Source: Vespa crabro (Eukaryota; Arthropoda; Insecta; Hymenoptera; Vespidae). From it: DNA of 64,000 bases. Location: the NCBI RefSeq assembly GCF_910589235.1, contig NC_060959.1, forward strand, positions 7,349,763 through 7,413,762. Direction: 5' to 3'. The notes beneath the pieces are model-generated. The model made no database searches and was not told where the DNA came from. It was given only the letters and a program-made list of their open reading frames with translations. Below, piece by piece: positions 40,485 to 52,015 of this stretch (positions are counted from its first letter, which is position 1; each line of letters opens with the position of its first letter). Made by a program: the position numbers and the translations under genes.

Positions 40485-41255
40485 TCTCAAAGGAAATGAG
40501 ATTATTATAATACTTTCGTCTCATTGACTGAGAATTCCTTTATCGATCATATTTGATATCTTGACGATCATTTATTAGGGATTCTCTCGTTTTACGATTT
40601 TAAAATGTAGGATGACATTTACGTAGAAGGAAAATTGGATCTTCTTTTTCTTAATTAAGAAGGAGACGATAATAACTACGTAATGTTGATCCTTTATGAT
40701 ATATGTATTTCGCTCGATTAACGTTGTCGTTTCGACTTTTATTCAAGCTTATAAAAAAGCACAAAGAGAATATTGTAAATTTTTGAAAGATGATTGATCT
40801 TCGATCTCTCTTTCTCTCTCTCCCCTGTCGATAACGTTGGTTTGAGCGGATGAATAGAGGGAATTTTGAAACTTGATTTATAATAAAACTTTTAAAGACT
40901 TCAACTTCAATTTCTTTTAAATTGCCTGTTATCCGTAATAATAAAAATATTTTCATTAACTTTAACACAAAGAAGATTGAAATATTTTAATGACATTAAC
41001 AATTCTCTTGACAATTATTCACACGTATGATTCAAAGCTTTTATTTATTCTTTAAACTCGATAAGTATATATAAATGCAAAAGTAAATCTATAAATGAAT
41101 GAATTGTCTTATCGAAAAAGACACGAGATAATAAAAAACACAACATGCATAGACACACACACGCACATTTTAATACGAGATTTTATTGATACAATAGACA
41201 CGAAGATATATATCTTATTACCTTAAAAAAGTATTCACTTTTTGTTATCTCCATA
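40485..41255. other. Convergent intergenic spacer
   Basis: Lies between the plus-strand repeat gene and the minus-strand single-exon gene. AATAAA at 40882-40887 may end the former. No gene seen. Confidence 0.5.
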
Positions 41256-41963
41256 TTATGGCTTTTTTCGTATCCTATAATTATCCTCACCATTTTTTAA
41301 AACAAGCGTGACCGGAAGCTTTTTGGTGTGAACGGTTTTCGAGGATGGCTTCGAAGCAGCTGTAATCAAATGCTGTGACGTTTCCTCGTCCACTTTTATA
41401 TCAAAGTAAGATCTACGATCGTCAAAAAATCTTTCACTGGTAAGAACGAAAATCTTGTCGTGAAGTCGACAAGCATAAGCCGGTAATTTTTTTCCAACTT
41501 CCGGCACGTAAATATCTTGAACAATGTTGCAACGACAATTTCCTGATGTCTGACCAGTGTATAATCCAGATTCATGTTCCTTTTTTGTCTCAAAATTCGA
41601 TTGATACTTTTGATTCTTCTTTATGGATGATTTTTTCCAATTTCTCAAATCACGATCATCGTCGACTTGAATTTTTGCTATTCTTGACAAAAGTGATACA
41701 AGACAATGACGTTTATCCTTTACACTTGAACACAAATCAGTTTGCGTGTTCATACTGAAATTCTTCGACGAGTGATTACTCGGTGAATCGTCATTGATCG
41801 AAGAACGTGAGATAACTTCCAATGATTTATTTGTATCTTCCTCTTCTTTGGTCGTTAATTCCATCCTTTGATCTTTTTTTTCGATTAATTTGCTACTGAT
41901 ATTAAAGACGAGGCACGTCAACGTGACGAATAAAATAAAGCGATACATAATGTTGTAGCACAA
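41256..41963 (-). CDS. Secreted Cys-containing orphan, single exon, 235 aa (or about 230)
   Basis: Family not recognised. The open frame runs from ATG at 41963 to TAA at 41256-41258; the second in-frame ATG at 41948 gives a cleaner leader (MYRFILFVTLTCLVFNISS). The first half is polar and Ser/Lys/Glu-rich with possible N-glycosylation sites (NKS, NHS, NFS). The second half holds five mature cysteines: DLCSSVKDKRHC, then CRC, then AYAC, followed by a hydrophobic/charged beta-like region (KIFVLTSERFFDD, SYFDIKVDEE, KLPVTLVLK). The CxC...C order faintly recalls Trunk/PTTH-type cystine-knot ligands, but the later cysteines of that family are missing, so I make no assignment. A possible internal donor (AATG|GTGAGG) near the 3' end leaves room for an unseen last exon. 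It is the only intronless member of the secreted cluster. Confidence 0.65.
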   Translation of the reverse strand: MCYNIMYRFILFVTLTCLVFNISSKLIEKKDQRMELTTKEEEDTNKSLEVISRSSINDDSPSNHSSKNFSMNTQTDLCSSVKDKRHCLVSLLSRIAKIQVDDDRDLRNWKKSSIKKNQKYQSNFETKKEHESGLYTGQTSGNCRCNIVQDIYVPEVGKKLPAYACRLHDKIFVLTSERFFDDRRSYFDIKVDEETSQHLITAASKPSSKTVHTKKLPVTLVLKNGEDNYRIRKKP

Positions 41964-42604
41964 TTAATTGAATAGAATTCTATATTAATTTCACAAAATA
42001 TATCAATATATCAGTTTTTTCAATGTCTTCCAGAAACTGGAGAAGATTGAGAACGTCGTCGTAATGCCTTGCTGGAAGAGAATCTACTGAAACCGAGAAA
42101 AAAGAAAAAAAGAAAAGATATGAGTGGTGGTATCTACGAGCTCGTGCAAGGTGTTAGAGTATGTTACGGGTAGAGATTAGAAGATGTTCTGCTTTATAAA
42201 TGCCCTTTATGTTCAAGGACCTTATCTCCTGTTTAGACATTCCTCAATTCCGTTTAGTCTATCTCTATCTGTTCGTCTTCTTGACTTTTTCAACGATATC
42301 AAACAAGATTTTACTCGACTTTGAACCAATGTGTGGTTTAATCGATACCCAATGCAACCATTGATTACAACTCATAGATTATTTTATTTGAAATGTCGAA
42401 AAATATTTAATATAAAATAAAATAATTCTAATTTTAATTATCAATTGATCGTTACAGGACATTTTGTTGGTTTTGTTTTCTTTTTTTTTTTTTTTTAATA
42501 TTTGTAACATATTACTCCGTATGTTGTTTTTTGTAAAATTACAATTGTCTATAGTAACATAGAGAAGAATTTAATTTCAACAACGTACGAGTGTGTTCCT
42601 CTTC

Positions 42605-42635
<31 letters not shown>

Positions 42636-43498
42636 GTATAAAAAAACGAGTAAATGTATAATAAACGAGTGTGTCAATTAATACGAAATTAAAATAACGA
42701 CGAATGCATTAAACGAATACCACGAACTTTCGATGAATTAATAAAATTTATTTTTTTCTTTAACTACTTGTTTGTTATCTCTGTGTATGGTGCGTGCATT
42801 AAAAAAAAAAAAAAAAAAAATTTATGAATGAAAAATATTTATTCGATGAATGAACCGGCTTACAATGAAAATCTTAAGAGAAAATGAAGACGCGTAAATG
42901 TGTTAGATTTTCTGAAAGAAAAATAAAAAGGTCGTAAAACAAATTCTGTGATTCGAAGAACTTTAATTTTCTTACATACGTTAACGCGATAGTTTCTACA
43001 AAACTTTACTGATTCACAGCGATCGAGTCGTTGACATTTACGTGGAACATGCGCATGCGCGTTGTGATGTCAACAATTCTTAGCTCGGCGCGAGTATCAC
43101 GTTCTGTGAAACATCGCACATGTAACGATCGAAGAATGAATTACTTTTTTTCGATATTAAGTGACAGTGATTACGTCGACTTTTGATAATATTTCATTAT
43201 CTACAAGGTAATAATACCTTGTAACGTATAGATTTGCATAAAACAAGCGATTCTTTTATTATCAATGATTTGACTAACCTACAATATATTTTTTTATTGA
43301 TATTTTCCTTTTAAAATTTCTTCATTCTAAATGTATTGTAATCAAAAATAATTCTTTACTTGTATAAAAGTGAATCGATTACGATTAATGAATGTGTGAA
43401 GTTTAATCTAACATAACCTAAAACAGGTTATACTATAATCTGTTTCTGTTGTTATACAAACTTTTAATAAATTAGGGATAGTTGTGAAATAAAGAAAA
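41964..43498. other. Divergent spacer between the Cys-containing secreted gene and MED30
   Basis: A minus-strand TATAAAG at 42198-42192 may serve the secreted gene. Poly-T runs lie near 42480-42496 and 42605-42629, and a poly-A run near 42801-42820. The MED30 side has a GC-rich regulatory patch (43050-43130) and a possible non-coding first exon ending near 43207, with an acceptor at about 43475. Confidence 0.45.
43050..43061. promoter_or_regulatory. Palindromic NRF-1/EWG-type site upstream of MED30
   Basis: TGCGCATGCGCG is an exact match to the known NRF-1 consensus YGCGCAYGCGCR (erect wing in flies), which is typical of TATA-less housekeeping promoters. It lies about 440 bp before the MED30 ATG in a locally GC-richer patch. 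Confidence 0.6.
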
Positions 43499-44619
43499 AT
43501 GGCTGGGCAACAGCATCCCTTCCCATCTGGATTTCCAAATGTGCAACAATCTGCAATGCGAACACAATTTGGAGGAGGACAAATGGTTTCTGGTTTGATG
43601 GGACCTCAACAAGGTGGTAAATATTTTACAATGAGATTGCAAATTAATAAAAGGTAGAAATATACAAAAATTATAGAATAGTATTAAATATGGCAATATA
43701 ATCATCTTAGGTATAGTGAGTCCACAACAATTTGGAGTAGGTGTTGGCGTTGGAGTTGGAGTTGGAGGAGTAGGTTCTAATGCTATGGGAATGCCAAATG
43801 CTCAACAAGTTTTGGCCCAGCAACAACAACAACAACAATCAGTTGCCATGCAACAACAAATGCAACAGATGCAACAACAACAATTGCAATTACAGCAACA
43901 ACAGCAAGCAGCTCTTGTACAACAAAGTAATCAGACTAGTAATCAAGCTACTACGCCACAAACACCTGTCCCACCTACACAACCTCCTCCTCAACAGCAG
44001 CAGAACAAAGATTTTAATACTGCCAGCTTGTGTAGATTTGGACAAGAGACTGTACAAGATATTGTAAGTCGTACTTTAGATGTTTTCCAAACGCTGAAAG
44101 TACTGCAACCACCAAATGGTAAGTTTTTATTTAAATTCAATACAAATTGATGATATGAGCTTTTTTATATTAAACTATATTTGATCCTCGAGGCACACCA
44201 CAAGGAGCTAGCGTAGCCAATGATAAAAAGACTAAAGTGCAAGAACAGTTACGAATGTTAAAATTATTATTCAAACGTTTAAGATTAATCTATGAAAAAT
44301 GCAATGAAAATTGCCAACTTCAAGGAATGGAATATACACACATTGAAAGTCTGATACCATTGAAAGAAGAATGGGATATGAAATCTGATGAGAAAAAAAC
44401 ATCAGAAGCATATAGATTAGCATATGAAGAAAGTAAAGAGATCACAGAGGTTAGTAAACTATTCATAAAATTTTAATATATATTGAACTAGATTATAATA
44501 AATTATATTATAATTTCCAGCAAGTTGTGTTAAAAAATAGGCACCTTAAGGAAATCATTGATCATTTAAGACGTATCATTTCAGAAATAAATACTATGCT
44601 AAATATGCGTAGATCTTAG
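43499..44619 (+). CDS. MED30: Mediator of RNA polymerase II transcription subunit 30
   Basis: MED30 is a metazoan Mediator head subunit that helps link transcription factors to RNA polymerase II in the nucleus. Exons are 43499-43616, 43711-44118, 44193-44449 and 44521-44619, about 293 aa. The N-terminus is low-complexity (MAGQQHPFPSGFPNVQQSAM, then a GV/Gly repeat and several poly-Gln blocks). The conserved helical part starts at ASLCRFGQETVQDIVSRTLD, continues LRMLKLLFKRLRLIYEKCNE, THIESLIPLKEEWD and AYRLAYEESKEI, and ends HLKEIIDHLRRIISEINTML. Order and motifs match the family. The exon 1 donor could be GTGGTA at 43614 or GTAAAT at 43617, differing by one Gly; the latter is closer to consensus. 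The gene lacks a TATA box, unlike the secreted neighbours, and is convergent with GEMIN7, with 130 bp between stops. Confidence 0.92.
43820..43925 (+). repeat. Poly-Gln-encoding CAA/CAG region
   Basis: Mixed CAA/CAG/TTG codons in MED30 exon 2 encode interrupted Gln runs. The interruptions suggest a tolerated disordered activation-type tail rather than a pure expanding repeat. Confidence 0.8.
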
Positions 44620-44749
44620 ATCACGAAATGTATATACTTATTTAAGTTACAATAGATTACTATTATATGATAAAAAAATACTTATATCATAATTAATATA
44701 AGAATGCGAACAGAAATGTGTGATTTACCTACCTCTTAGAATAATTTTA

Positions 44750-45456
44750 TTATTGATTGCTTGTAATGTCATCAACATTCATGGAGATTATGTCGTTCAC
44801 TCTGAGAATAGCTTCTGGGATTATTCCAAGTGGTGTCTCCAAATTTCTCACAAATAATTCCAGGCAATCAATGTCGGAACCACGAAATTCACCAGCAACG
44901 TGTGAATTTTCATATAAACTAAATTTTGTCTTTTTACCTGTAAGATAAAGAAAATATGACAACATAACAGAAGAATTTTCAGAACAATGTGTTCAAACAA
45001 ATTACATAGATACTAGTCTATATATATAATCCTAGGTATTATATTTCACTTATAGACATATAAAATCATTAAAATTTCTTAAAAAAATTATTTGAATTCT
45101 CTCCTATCGCGCATTATATAAGTTAAACAAAAATGGAGTCTCTTTATTGGCGCCATATTCAAGTATTACTTCGAATAGAAATAGGTTACGATATTATTTA
45201 TTGTCTCGAATTATTGTAAAAATAGAATATTTATTCGAAAAATACAATCGATTTTAACGTTATTGTTGTTATTATAATTAAATGAAAATATATATAAACT
45301 GATGAAAAACAGAGAAAACTTACCGACAATACCAGTTATCACACGTAGAAAACGTTCTCGTAAGAATGCACGCGCTTCTTGTTTCTCTGATGTCGAAAAG
45401 TCTAATTCTATATTTTTTTCATTACTTTCATCATTCTGTTCTTCCTTTTCAATCAT
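44750..45456 (-). CDS. GEMIN7: Gem-associated protein 7 (SMN complex Sm-like subunit), about 106 aa
   Basis: Gemin7 is an Sm-fold subunit of the SMN complex that pairs with Gemin6 during spliceosomal snRNP assembly. Minus-strand exons are 45456-45324 and 44937-44750, with a phase-1 intron (donor GTAAGT, acceptor TTACAG). The acidic N-terminus (MIEKEEQNDESNEKNIELDF) is followed by the characteristic helix QEARAFLRERFLRVITGIVG and an Sm-like core, KTKFSLYENSHVAGEF, DIDCLELFVRN, TPLGIIPEAILRVNDIISM. Length and motif order agree with animal Gemin7. The start is the first ATG after an upstream frame that opens only with a non-ATG codon. GC-rich words (GCGCGCGC, GTGCGCGC) lie 90-120 bp upstream, and there is no TATA box. 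Confidence 0.88.
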
Positions 45457-45967
45457 TTTTTGTAACAAAATATTTTGACGATTCAACACCAGATCTTCAC
45501 TTATGGCGGAGGAAAAAGTGAGGGAATCGTTCGGCTATTACATTTTGCGCGCGCATCTTTCATCTGTGCGCGCTAAATTTAAATCTACAATATGATAGCA
45601 TAAGCACTACGAGATCTTTTATTAATAATTTTATTCGATACAAGTTTGAGCTTTTTTTATAAGATTATAAATACATAATATAATTTGTATTTTCGATGAC
45701 ATATAATCATACATTTGTTTTATATCGATAAATATAAATTTGGAGAGTTTTTAATTAATATCAAAATAATTATGTTATTAGGAAGTGACCGTCTATAGCC
45801 CACATTTTATAATAGGAAAGCTTTTAGAGTCACGCAATTATCTTATTTATTCCGATATCTAGGAAACATACTTTCTCGAACATGAGGGTAACCCGCAGAT
45901 TTTAAAGTTGGTCTAGTGAACCACTCGAGTTTCTCTTCACTTTTGAATCGATCACAGCAAAGCGAGG
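45457..45967. other. Head-to-head spacer between GEMIN7 and the Tyr/Pro-rich secreted gene
   Basis: The GEMIN7 end contains CpG-rich words near 45546-45573; the other end has a weak TATA-like TTTTAAAG at 45900. No gene seen. It may hold two independent promoters of different types. Confidence 0.4.
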
Positions 45968-47605
45968 ATGAGCTCCTTAATCGTTCTATTTTCAATCGTC
46001 ATTCTTTGCGGTAGAGGTAAGAAATAGAACAAACAAACAAAAATATTTTATAATAATTCGTAAAACGTTTAAATTAAATTAATATTTTATTGGCGAATTT
46101 TTGTAGGAGTGAATTGCGATGACGTCACGAAGGCGCTCAAACCCGAAAGTACGATGATTTTAAAGAATAATGACAGTAATTCGTTGGCAAAGGAAATATC
46201 ATGGTCAAGTCTGATATCGAAACGATTGGAATCAATGAATATCAAAAATACGGAAAAGCATGAAAACGATAAAATAAATACTATGGAAATGTTTAACAAG
46301 CGGAAGTCGAAATTCTTAGGAAGTTTAGCTTTTCTAGCCGGACTTGGTTTTGGTGGACTTGCTGGTGCTGCTTCATCAACTGTGAAAGCCTATGCAAAGC
46401 TTCCTCAAGCCTCAATAGCCATGAATTTTGTTCCTTCGAAACAAGGGCCTTATTTAGCCGCTTATTACGATCCTTATCCTTTTGTACCTCATCCTTATCT
46501 ATACCATACTCCTTTGGGATTCTATCCTTTTCTTGATCCTTTGAAATTACAATCTCTTATTAGTGGATCGTCTCAACAAAATGGGGCCGATCGTCCGGAT
46601 CAAATAATTGCTGTGCTCGGCGACAAGCGACCATCTGATTCTGATGATAGCGAGGAGGAGGAATATATAGTGGAAAAAAAGAAAACAGATAAATCAAAAT
46701 CTTCAAGTCGTCTCGAAAATCGCGTCGGAAGTGCGGAATCTCTTATTAGTAGCAGTGTCAATAGAAGAACAGAAGGAGAGGTAAGAATTTAACAAATATC
46801 ATATTGAAACCAGAATGATGAATCACATGACATACATTTCAATGTCTTTCTATTTATCCGTCTTTACACTTTTATACGTAGATAATTATCTTACCGTTCG
46901 GATAATCTACGATAGATCTTTTACGATTGTTCATTGAGATCGCAGTTTACGATCTTTCCGTATTTCTTTTCTATCGGCAATTTTGATTCCGTTACTTTTT
47001 CATTTTTACAGATGACGAACAAAATTGTTACGTGTGAAACACAAAAGAAATCCGAGGAAAAAGCACATAATGTATCAAACGAGGATACTACGGTGTACGA
47101 TTTCGAAGATCTTCAAGAAGATGCCGATAATTCGAGAGCGACCACAAACAGAAGAAAAACTAAAGTCAACAATTCAACGACTTCCAGGCCAAACAGTGAT
47201 ATTACTACAATATCTGATTCTACATCTCAATCTACCACTATCAACGTAACCATAACAAATTCAACGATGAAAAGTAATACAACATTTTCGCCATTTTTGG
47301 GTTATTACGATGGTAATCCACAAAACATAGATAATATTGATCTCACTTCTGATATGCTACCACCCGTTTATCAAGAACATAATCCAATCAATTATCATTT
47401 ACCTTACGAAAGACCTGCCAATTTTTATCCCGATGAAAGATACAATTTTTATTCGAATTCCTTTCCAAATTCATATCCTTCTGGGCCATTTTTCTCCGAA
47501 CATCTATCAGATTATTCGAGTAACGATTTCGATCGATATGTATACCCATCTGATAATAATTCTCCGCCATATGTCAATCAGTTTAAATCTCTAAAATATA
47601 ATTAA
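45968..47605 (+). CDS. Secreted Tyr/Pro-rich orphan protein, three exons, about 438 aa
   Basis: Family not recognised. Exons are 45968-46016, 46107-46780 and 47012-47605 (phases 1 and 0). The signal peptide is split by intron 1 (MSSLIVLFSIVILCGRGVNC). A polar N-terminal part leads to a basic patch (NKRKSK) and a hydrophobic Gly/Ala segment, FLGSLAFLAGLGFGGLAGAA (about residues 86-105), which could be a membrane-active or aggregation-prone stretch. Next is a Pro/Tyr-rich block (YYDPYPFVPHPYLYHTPLG), an acidic run (SDSDDSEEEEY) and a Ser/Thr/Asn-rich region with many N-x-S/T sites. Exon 3 ends in a second Tyr/Pro/Asn-rich block (YERPANFYPDERYNFYSNSF). Tyrosine-rich extracellular proteins are often cross-linked, but that role is only inferred here. 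Confidence 0.75.
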
Positions 47606-47826
47606 TTTCATCTATATATGTATATATATACATACATACACAGATCTAGCAGAATGTTCATCTTATCATTGAGAATATTATACCGCCGAATGAATGTTCA
47701 GTTTTAGTTTTTAAAAAACATGGTTATGCAGAATAGATTTGTAGAACACATTTTTCATTTTCCCTATATTTAAGTAAATATATAGATTTTTATTTTTAGA
47801 TCTACTTATTAGTTTTAAGTAATAGC

Positions 47827-47869
<43 letters not shown>

Positions 47870-48614
47870 TTTTATTATTTTTCATATGCGCCTGTCTTCT
47901 TGGGATAATGTGAAAAAAAAAATATATATATATATATACATACTTATATGTATCTATTTTTTCTTTGAATATTTATAGACAAACAAAAGAAAATAGAAAA
48001 AATGGTGTCAAATATTATTCTTCATATCTCGACATTAACGTTTCTATTATTTTAATATTATTTCAATTATCAATATCGTTATGTTATTTAGAATAATTAC
48101 GTTTAACATTTTACGTCGATAAGAATGTTTCGAATAAAAAATGTTTCAAGAGAAACGTAAATTTATACAGATTATATTGTTGGTATTATTTTCTTTTAGA
48201 ATTGATCGTTAAGGACATATTCTGAAAACATTGTAGAGTTCAAAACGTGTTTGGTATCAGCGACCTCCATACAGTCATAACTACGAGAACAATTCTCTGT
48301 AAGAATTTCGTCTGTCAACAAAGTGAACAGTTCTCGATCGGTCGTATATTCGTCAAACAATATTTCTCTTAAATCAGAATAATATTACATTGCTATCATT
48401 AGGTTTTGAAAAGAAAACAGTGTGAAATCTTTTATAAGACGTCATCCAGTTGTGTTTAAAGAATTTCGTTATTATATTGACACGTATGTATGTATCAACA
48501 TCTTTTAATCTGAATTTTTTATCGAGTAAATAATTATGAATGTTGCCTAAGTGAAAAATTTGATAAAATTTTTTTATATCGATCTATATCATAATAAGAT
48601 GGAACTATTACAAG

Positions 48615-48657
<43 letters not shown>

Positions 48658-48667
48658 AATATATATG

Positions 48668-48709
<42 letters not shown>

Positions 48710-50032
48710 TGTGCGTGTGACATTGACGATCAGCGTTAATGTATTTAAAGAAGAACGTTTAAACGATATCGAGAAGACATTAACTTTATAAGTAAATCTA
48801 CGTAATTACGTTAATATATATATTTAAAGAAAAATATTTAGAAGATTTCGAGAAGGCATTAATTTTATAAAAGAATCAACATACTAATCGTGACTTTAAA
48901 TTTATTAAATTATCTCTCTTCTCGTGAATTCGTATTAACTGTATCATTATCATCATTTTTATCATTCGAACGAAAATATGTACGAACGTGTACGTATATT
49001 TATAACTATTCGACATGATTACATTTTGACGATAGATACTTATAACCCCGATAGAGAAAGAGATAAGAGAATCGCGTTTTTACAGCCGCTCTTAAGTGAC
49101 ATTTCACGGGACTTTATTTGCACAATTGTTTGGACATTCGTGCGTGATCATATGGACGCAGAAAATCCTTGAAACTGTAACACAAATAATTTGTCACGGA
49201 ATCGAGTAGCGGTTATATAGATATAATATGTTTTACTACATATACATATGTACATACGATATGTTAAAGAGAATTGAATGATTTTAAAGAACAAGTAGAT
49301 TAGAAACGATATTTTTTACTTTTTTTCTTTTCTTTTCTTTTCTTTCTTTTATTTTCTTTTTTTTTTTTTTTTTTGATAATGCAATTCACTCAGTATCACT
49401 CGTAGTAAAAACATAGGCAATCTATTGTTTACTTTATCAAATGAACACAAGGATGCTAATCAATTGCATTATCAAAATGAAACGATGCGAGTACACTTCG
49501 AACTGCTCCGTTTTGTCTTCTTTTTTTTTTCCTCTCTCTATTTCTATTTCTATTTCTATTTCTATTACTATTTCTATTTCTATTTCTTAACCGTTTCTTT
49601 AGTTTGATCGTAAGGCCTTCTTTTTAACACCGTATATATGAGAGAAGAATAATCGGAAATAAATCACGGCTCGTCTCCGCACAGTCTCCGCCTTGTCTCG
49701 GATTTAATACACGACTCGCTCTTCCGTCAGTCCATGCCGACCAATTGGACGACTCGCGGCAGCTCCCAACGAAGAAACCTGTTTTATTTTCGGACGAGTT
49801 TGGAGGGCCGGGCTTCTCGTCTATTTCGAGAAGGCCGCTGCCGCCACCGTTCTGGTATTGTATCTGCAAAGGCACACGAGTACATTGCGAATTTTCACTC
49901 ACGATCCTCGATCAATTTTTTTATTATTTTTCTTTTCAAACTTTTTTCATTTAATATCGTTTCGAACATTTTCAGAATTTTTCTATTCCATTATTTTCTC
50001 ACTATATCAATTTCTACGATAAAAATTAATCA

Positions 50033-50092
<60 letters not shown>

Positions 50093-51363
50093 TAATATTC
50101 CGAGGAGAGAATTATTTTTAATTGTATGCAATTGAATTTTTGCTTATCTCAAAACACAATATTTCTTTTTTTTTCCGTCATTATTACATAACCATAGTCA
50201 TCATCATCATCATCATTACACGTTATTACGCTTGTAATATTAATTCATAAGCATCGCATTTTAATAAACATATATTAATGTAAACATGATAAAATTTGAT
50301 ATTGATATCTATTTAACAAATAAGAAAGATATCTCTTGTTTATATTAATAAATACTCATTAAGAGTAGCCGATTTTATTCTGTAAAAGATTATGATAATT
50401 CACGTTTTTTCGATAACAATGCGACAAAGATAAAGTTTGCCACGTGCTAAAAGTCTTAACATATAGATATACATATAAAACACACAGCATGGATCGAACA
50501 GCTCCGGTGAACGCGGAATCGCGTGCACGATTATGCAACAACGCGTACCATAGGAAACGATCAACTTCCTTTACGGAAGTGGTAAGCACTTTTTGGTGCA
50601 GCTGATACTATCAGCTGATTTCGCGCCGACGGGCTTAACGAACGACGTTCCTTTTTGAACGAGTTATCATAAATCATTGTCCTAGAAAGACGACGAATTG
50701 TATTTCCGTAACTCTGTATTATATTTTTCCATTAATAATTGATATAACTATTATTTTTATTATAATTCGCGACGATAATTTTTTTTTCTTTTTCTTTTTT
50801 TCTTTTCTTTTTCCATTGCCGATCGCACATTTTATATTTGCTAATTAATCTGTCATTTTGACAGATCAAAAAAATAAAGAAGAAAGAAAAATAATCAGAA
50901 ACCAAAACGTACAAATATACGATTGATATATTTTCAACGTCCCATCGACAAATTTGTTCCCATCGTATATTATCGTATAAATAATTAATTAAAAATAAGG
51001 AATCATTTTTTACAGAGAACATAAAATCACGTATTTCATTCGAAAGACGAATATTTAACCGCATTATTATCTTTCAAGCTTTCAACGTATGTCTATTCAT
51101 CCCTATATCTCTCTTTCTTTTCTCTCTTACTTATCAACGGGCACGCCAAAGGCGTGAATTTGCCTATCCACGATATACTCGCAGTCTTCGTAAAGAATTC
51201 CAATGATCGTCTATCGATCGAGGAAAATCAGCGGTACTTTGTCGGCTCGCCTCGAGGATACCTAAGATATATCGAATTAGATCTGGTCTCTTTAAATCTA
51301 AATATACGTCGAGTGTCAGGGTTGAACGCCCTGGGCTTTCCGGTTCTTGGCTCATATACTGTG

Positions 51364-51399
<36 letters not shown>

Positions 51400-51738
51400 T
51401 CTCTCTTTCTCTCTTTTTTCTTCCTTTCTTCTTTTTCCATTTTTTTGGTTTTCTTTTTTTTTTTCTTTTTTTTTTTTACGAACTCTTACACCACCTCGTC
51501 TTCTTCTTCTGATGTCTCTGCGTCTTTTCCATTTTCTTCTCTTTCTTTTTATCATGTAGCTTCTTCTCTCTTTCTCCCTCATGTTCCACCATTTTTCAAA
51601 GCGAAACCTAATAGCCTTGTATCCTCTAGGACACTTCAGGACTATTTCCTGCGAGTACACGTTGGACGAGCCGGACAGGAAACCGCAAATATAAAGCCCT
51701 TACGGTATTCCAATAACATTATATGTATGCATTATTGC

Positions 51739-51783
<45 letters not shown>

Positions 51784-51981
51784 AAACATATGCTTATTTT
51801 GTAAGTTTGTACATCACTTAGATTTCAATAGCAGGAAACGTTTCAATTTTTATTCAAATTGATTGAATATGCAAGTGTATGAATTTCCGGCCGGTTAAAA
51901 TCTAGTGCAACGGTTAACTGGTACAAGGTTTATCTTGAAATCCTTTTGTTAAAATGGTTTTATCAATGAATGTAGAAAGAC

Positions 51982-52015
<34 letters not shown>

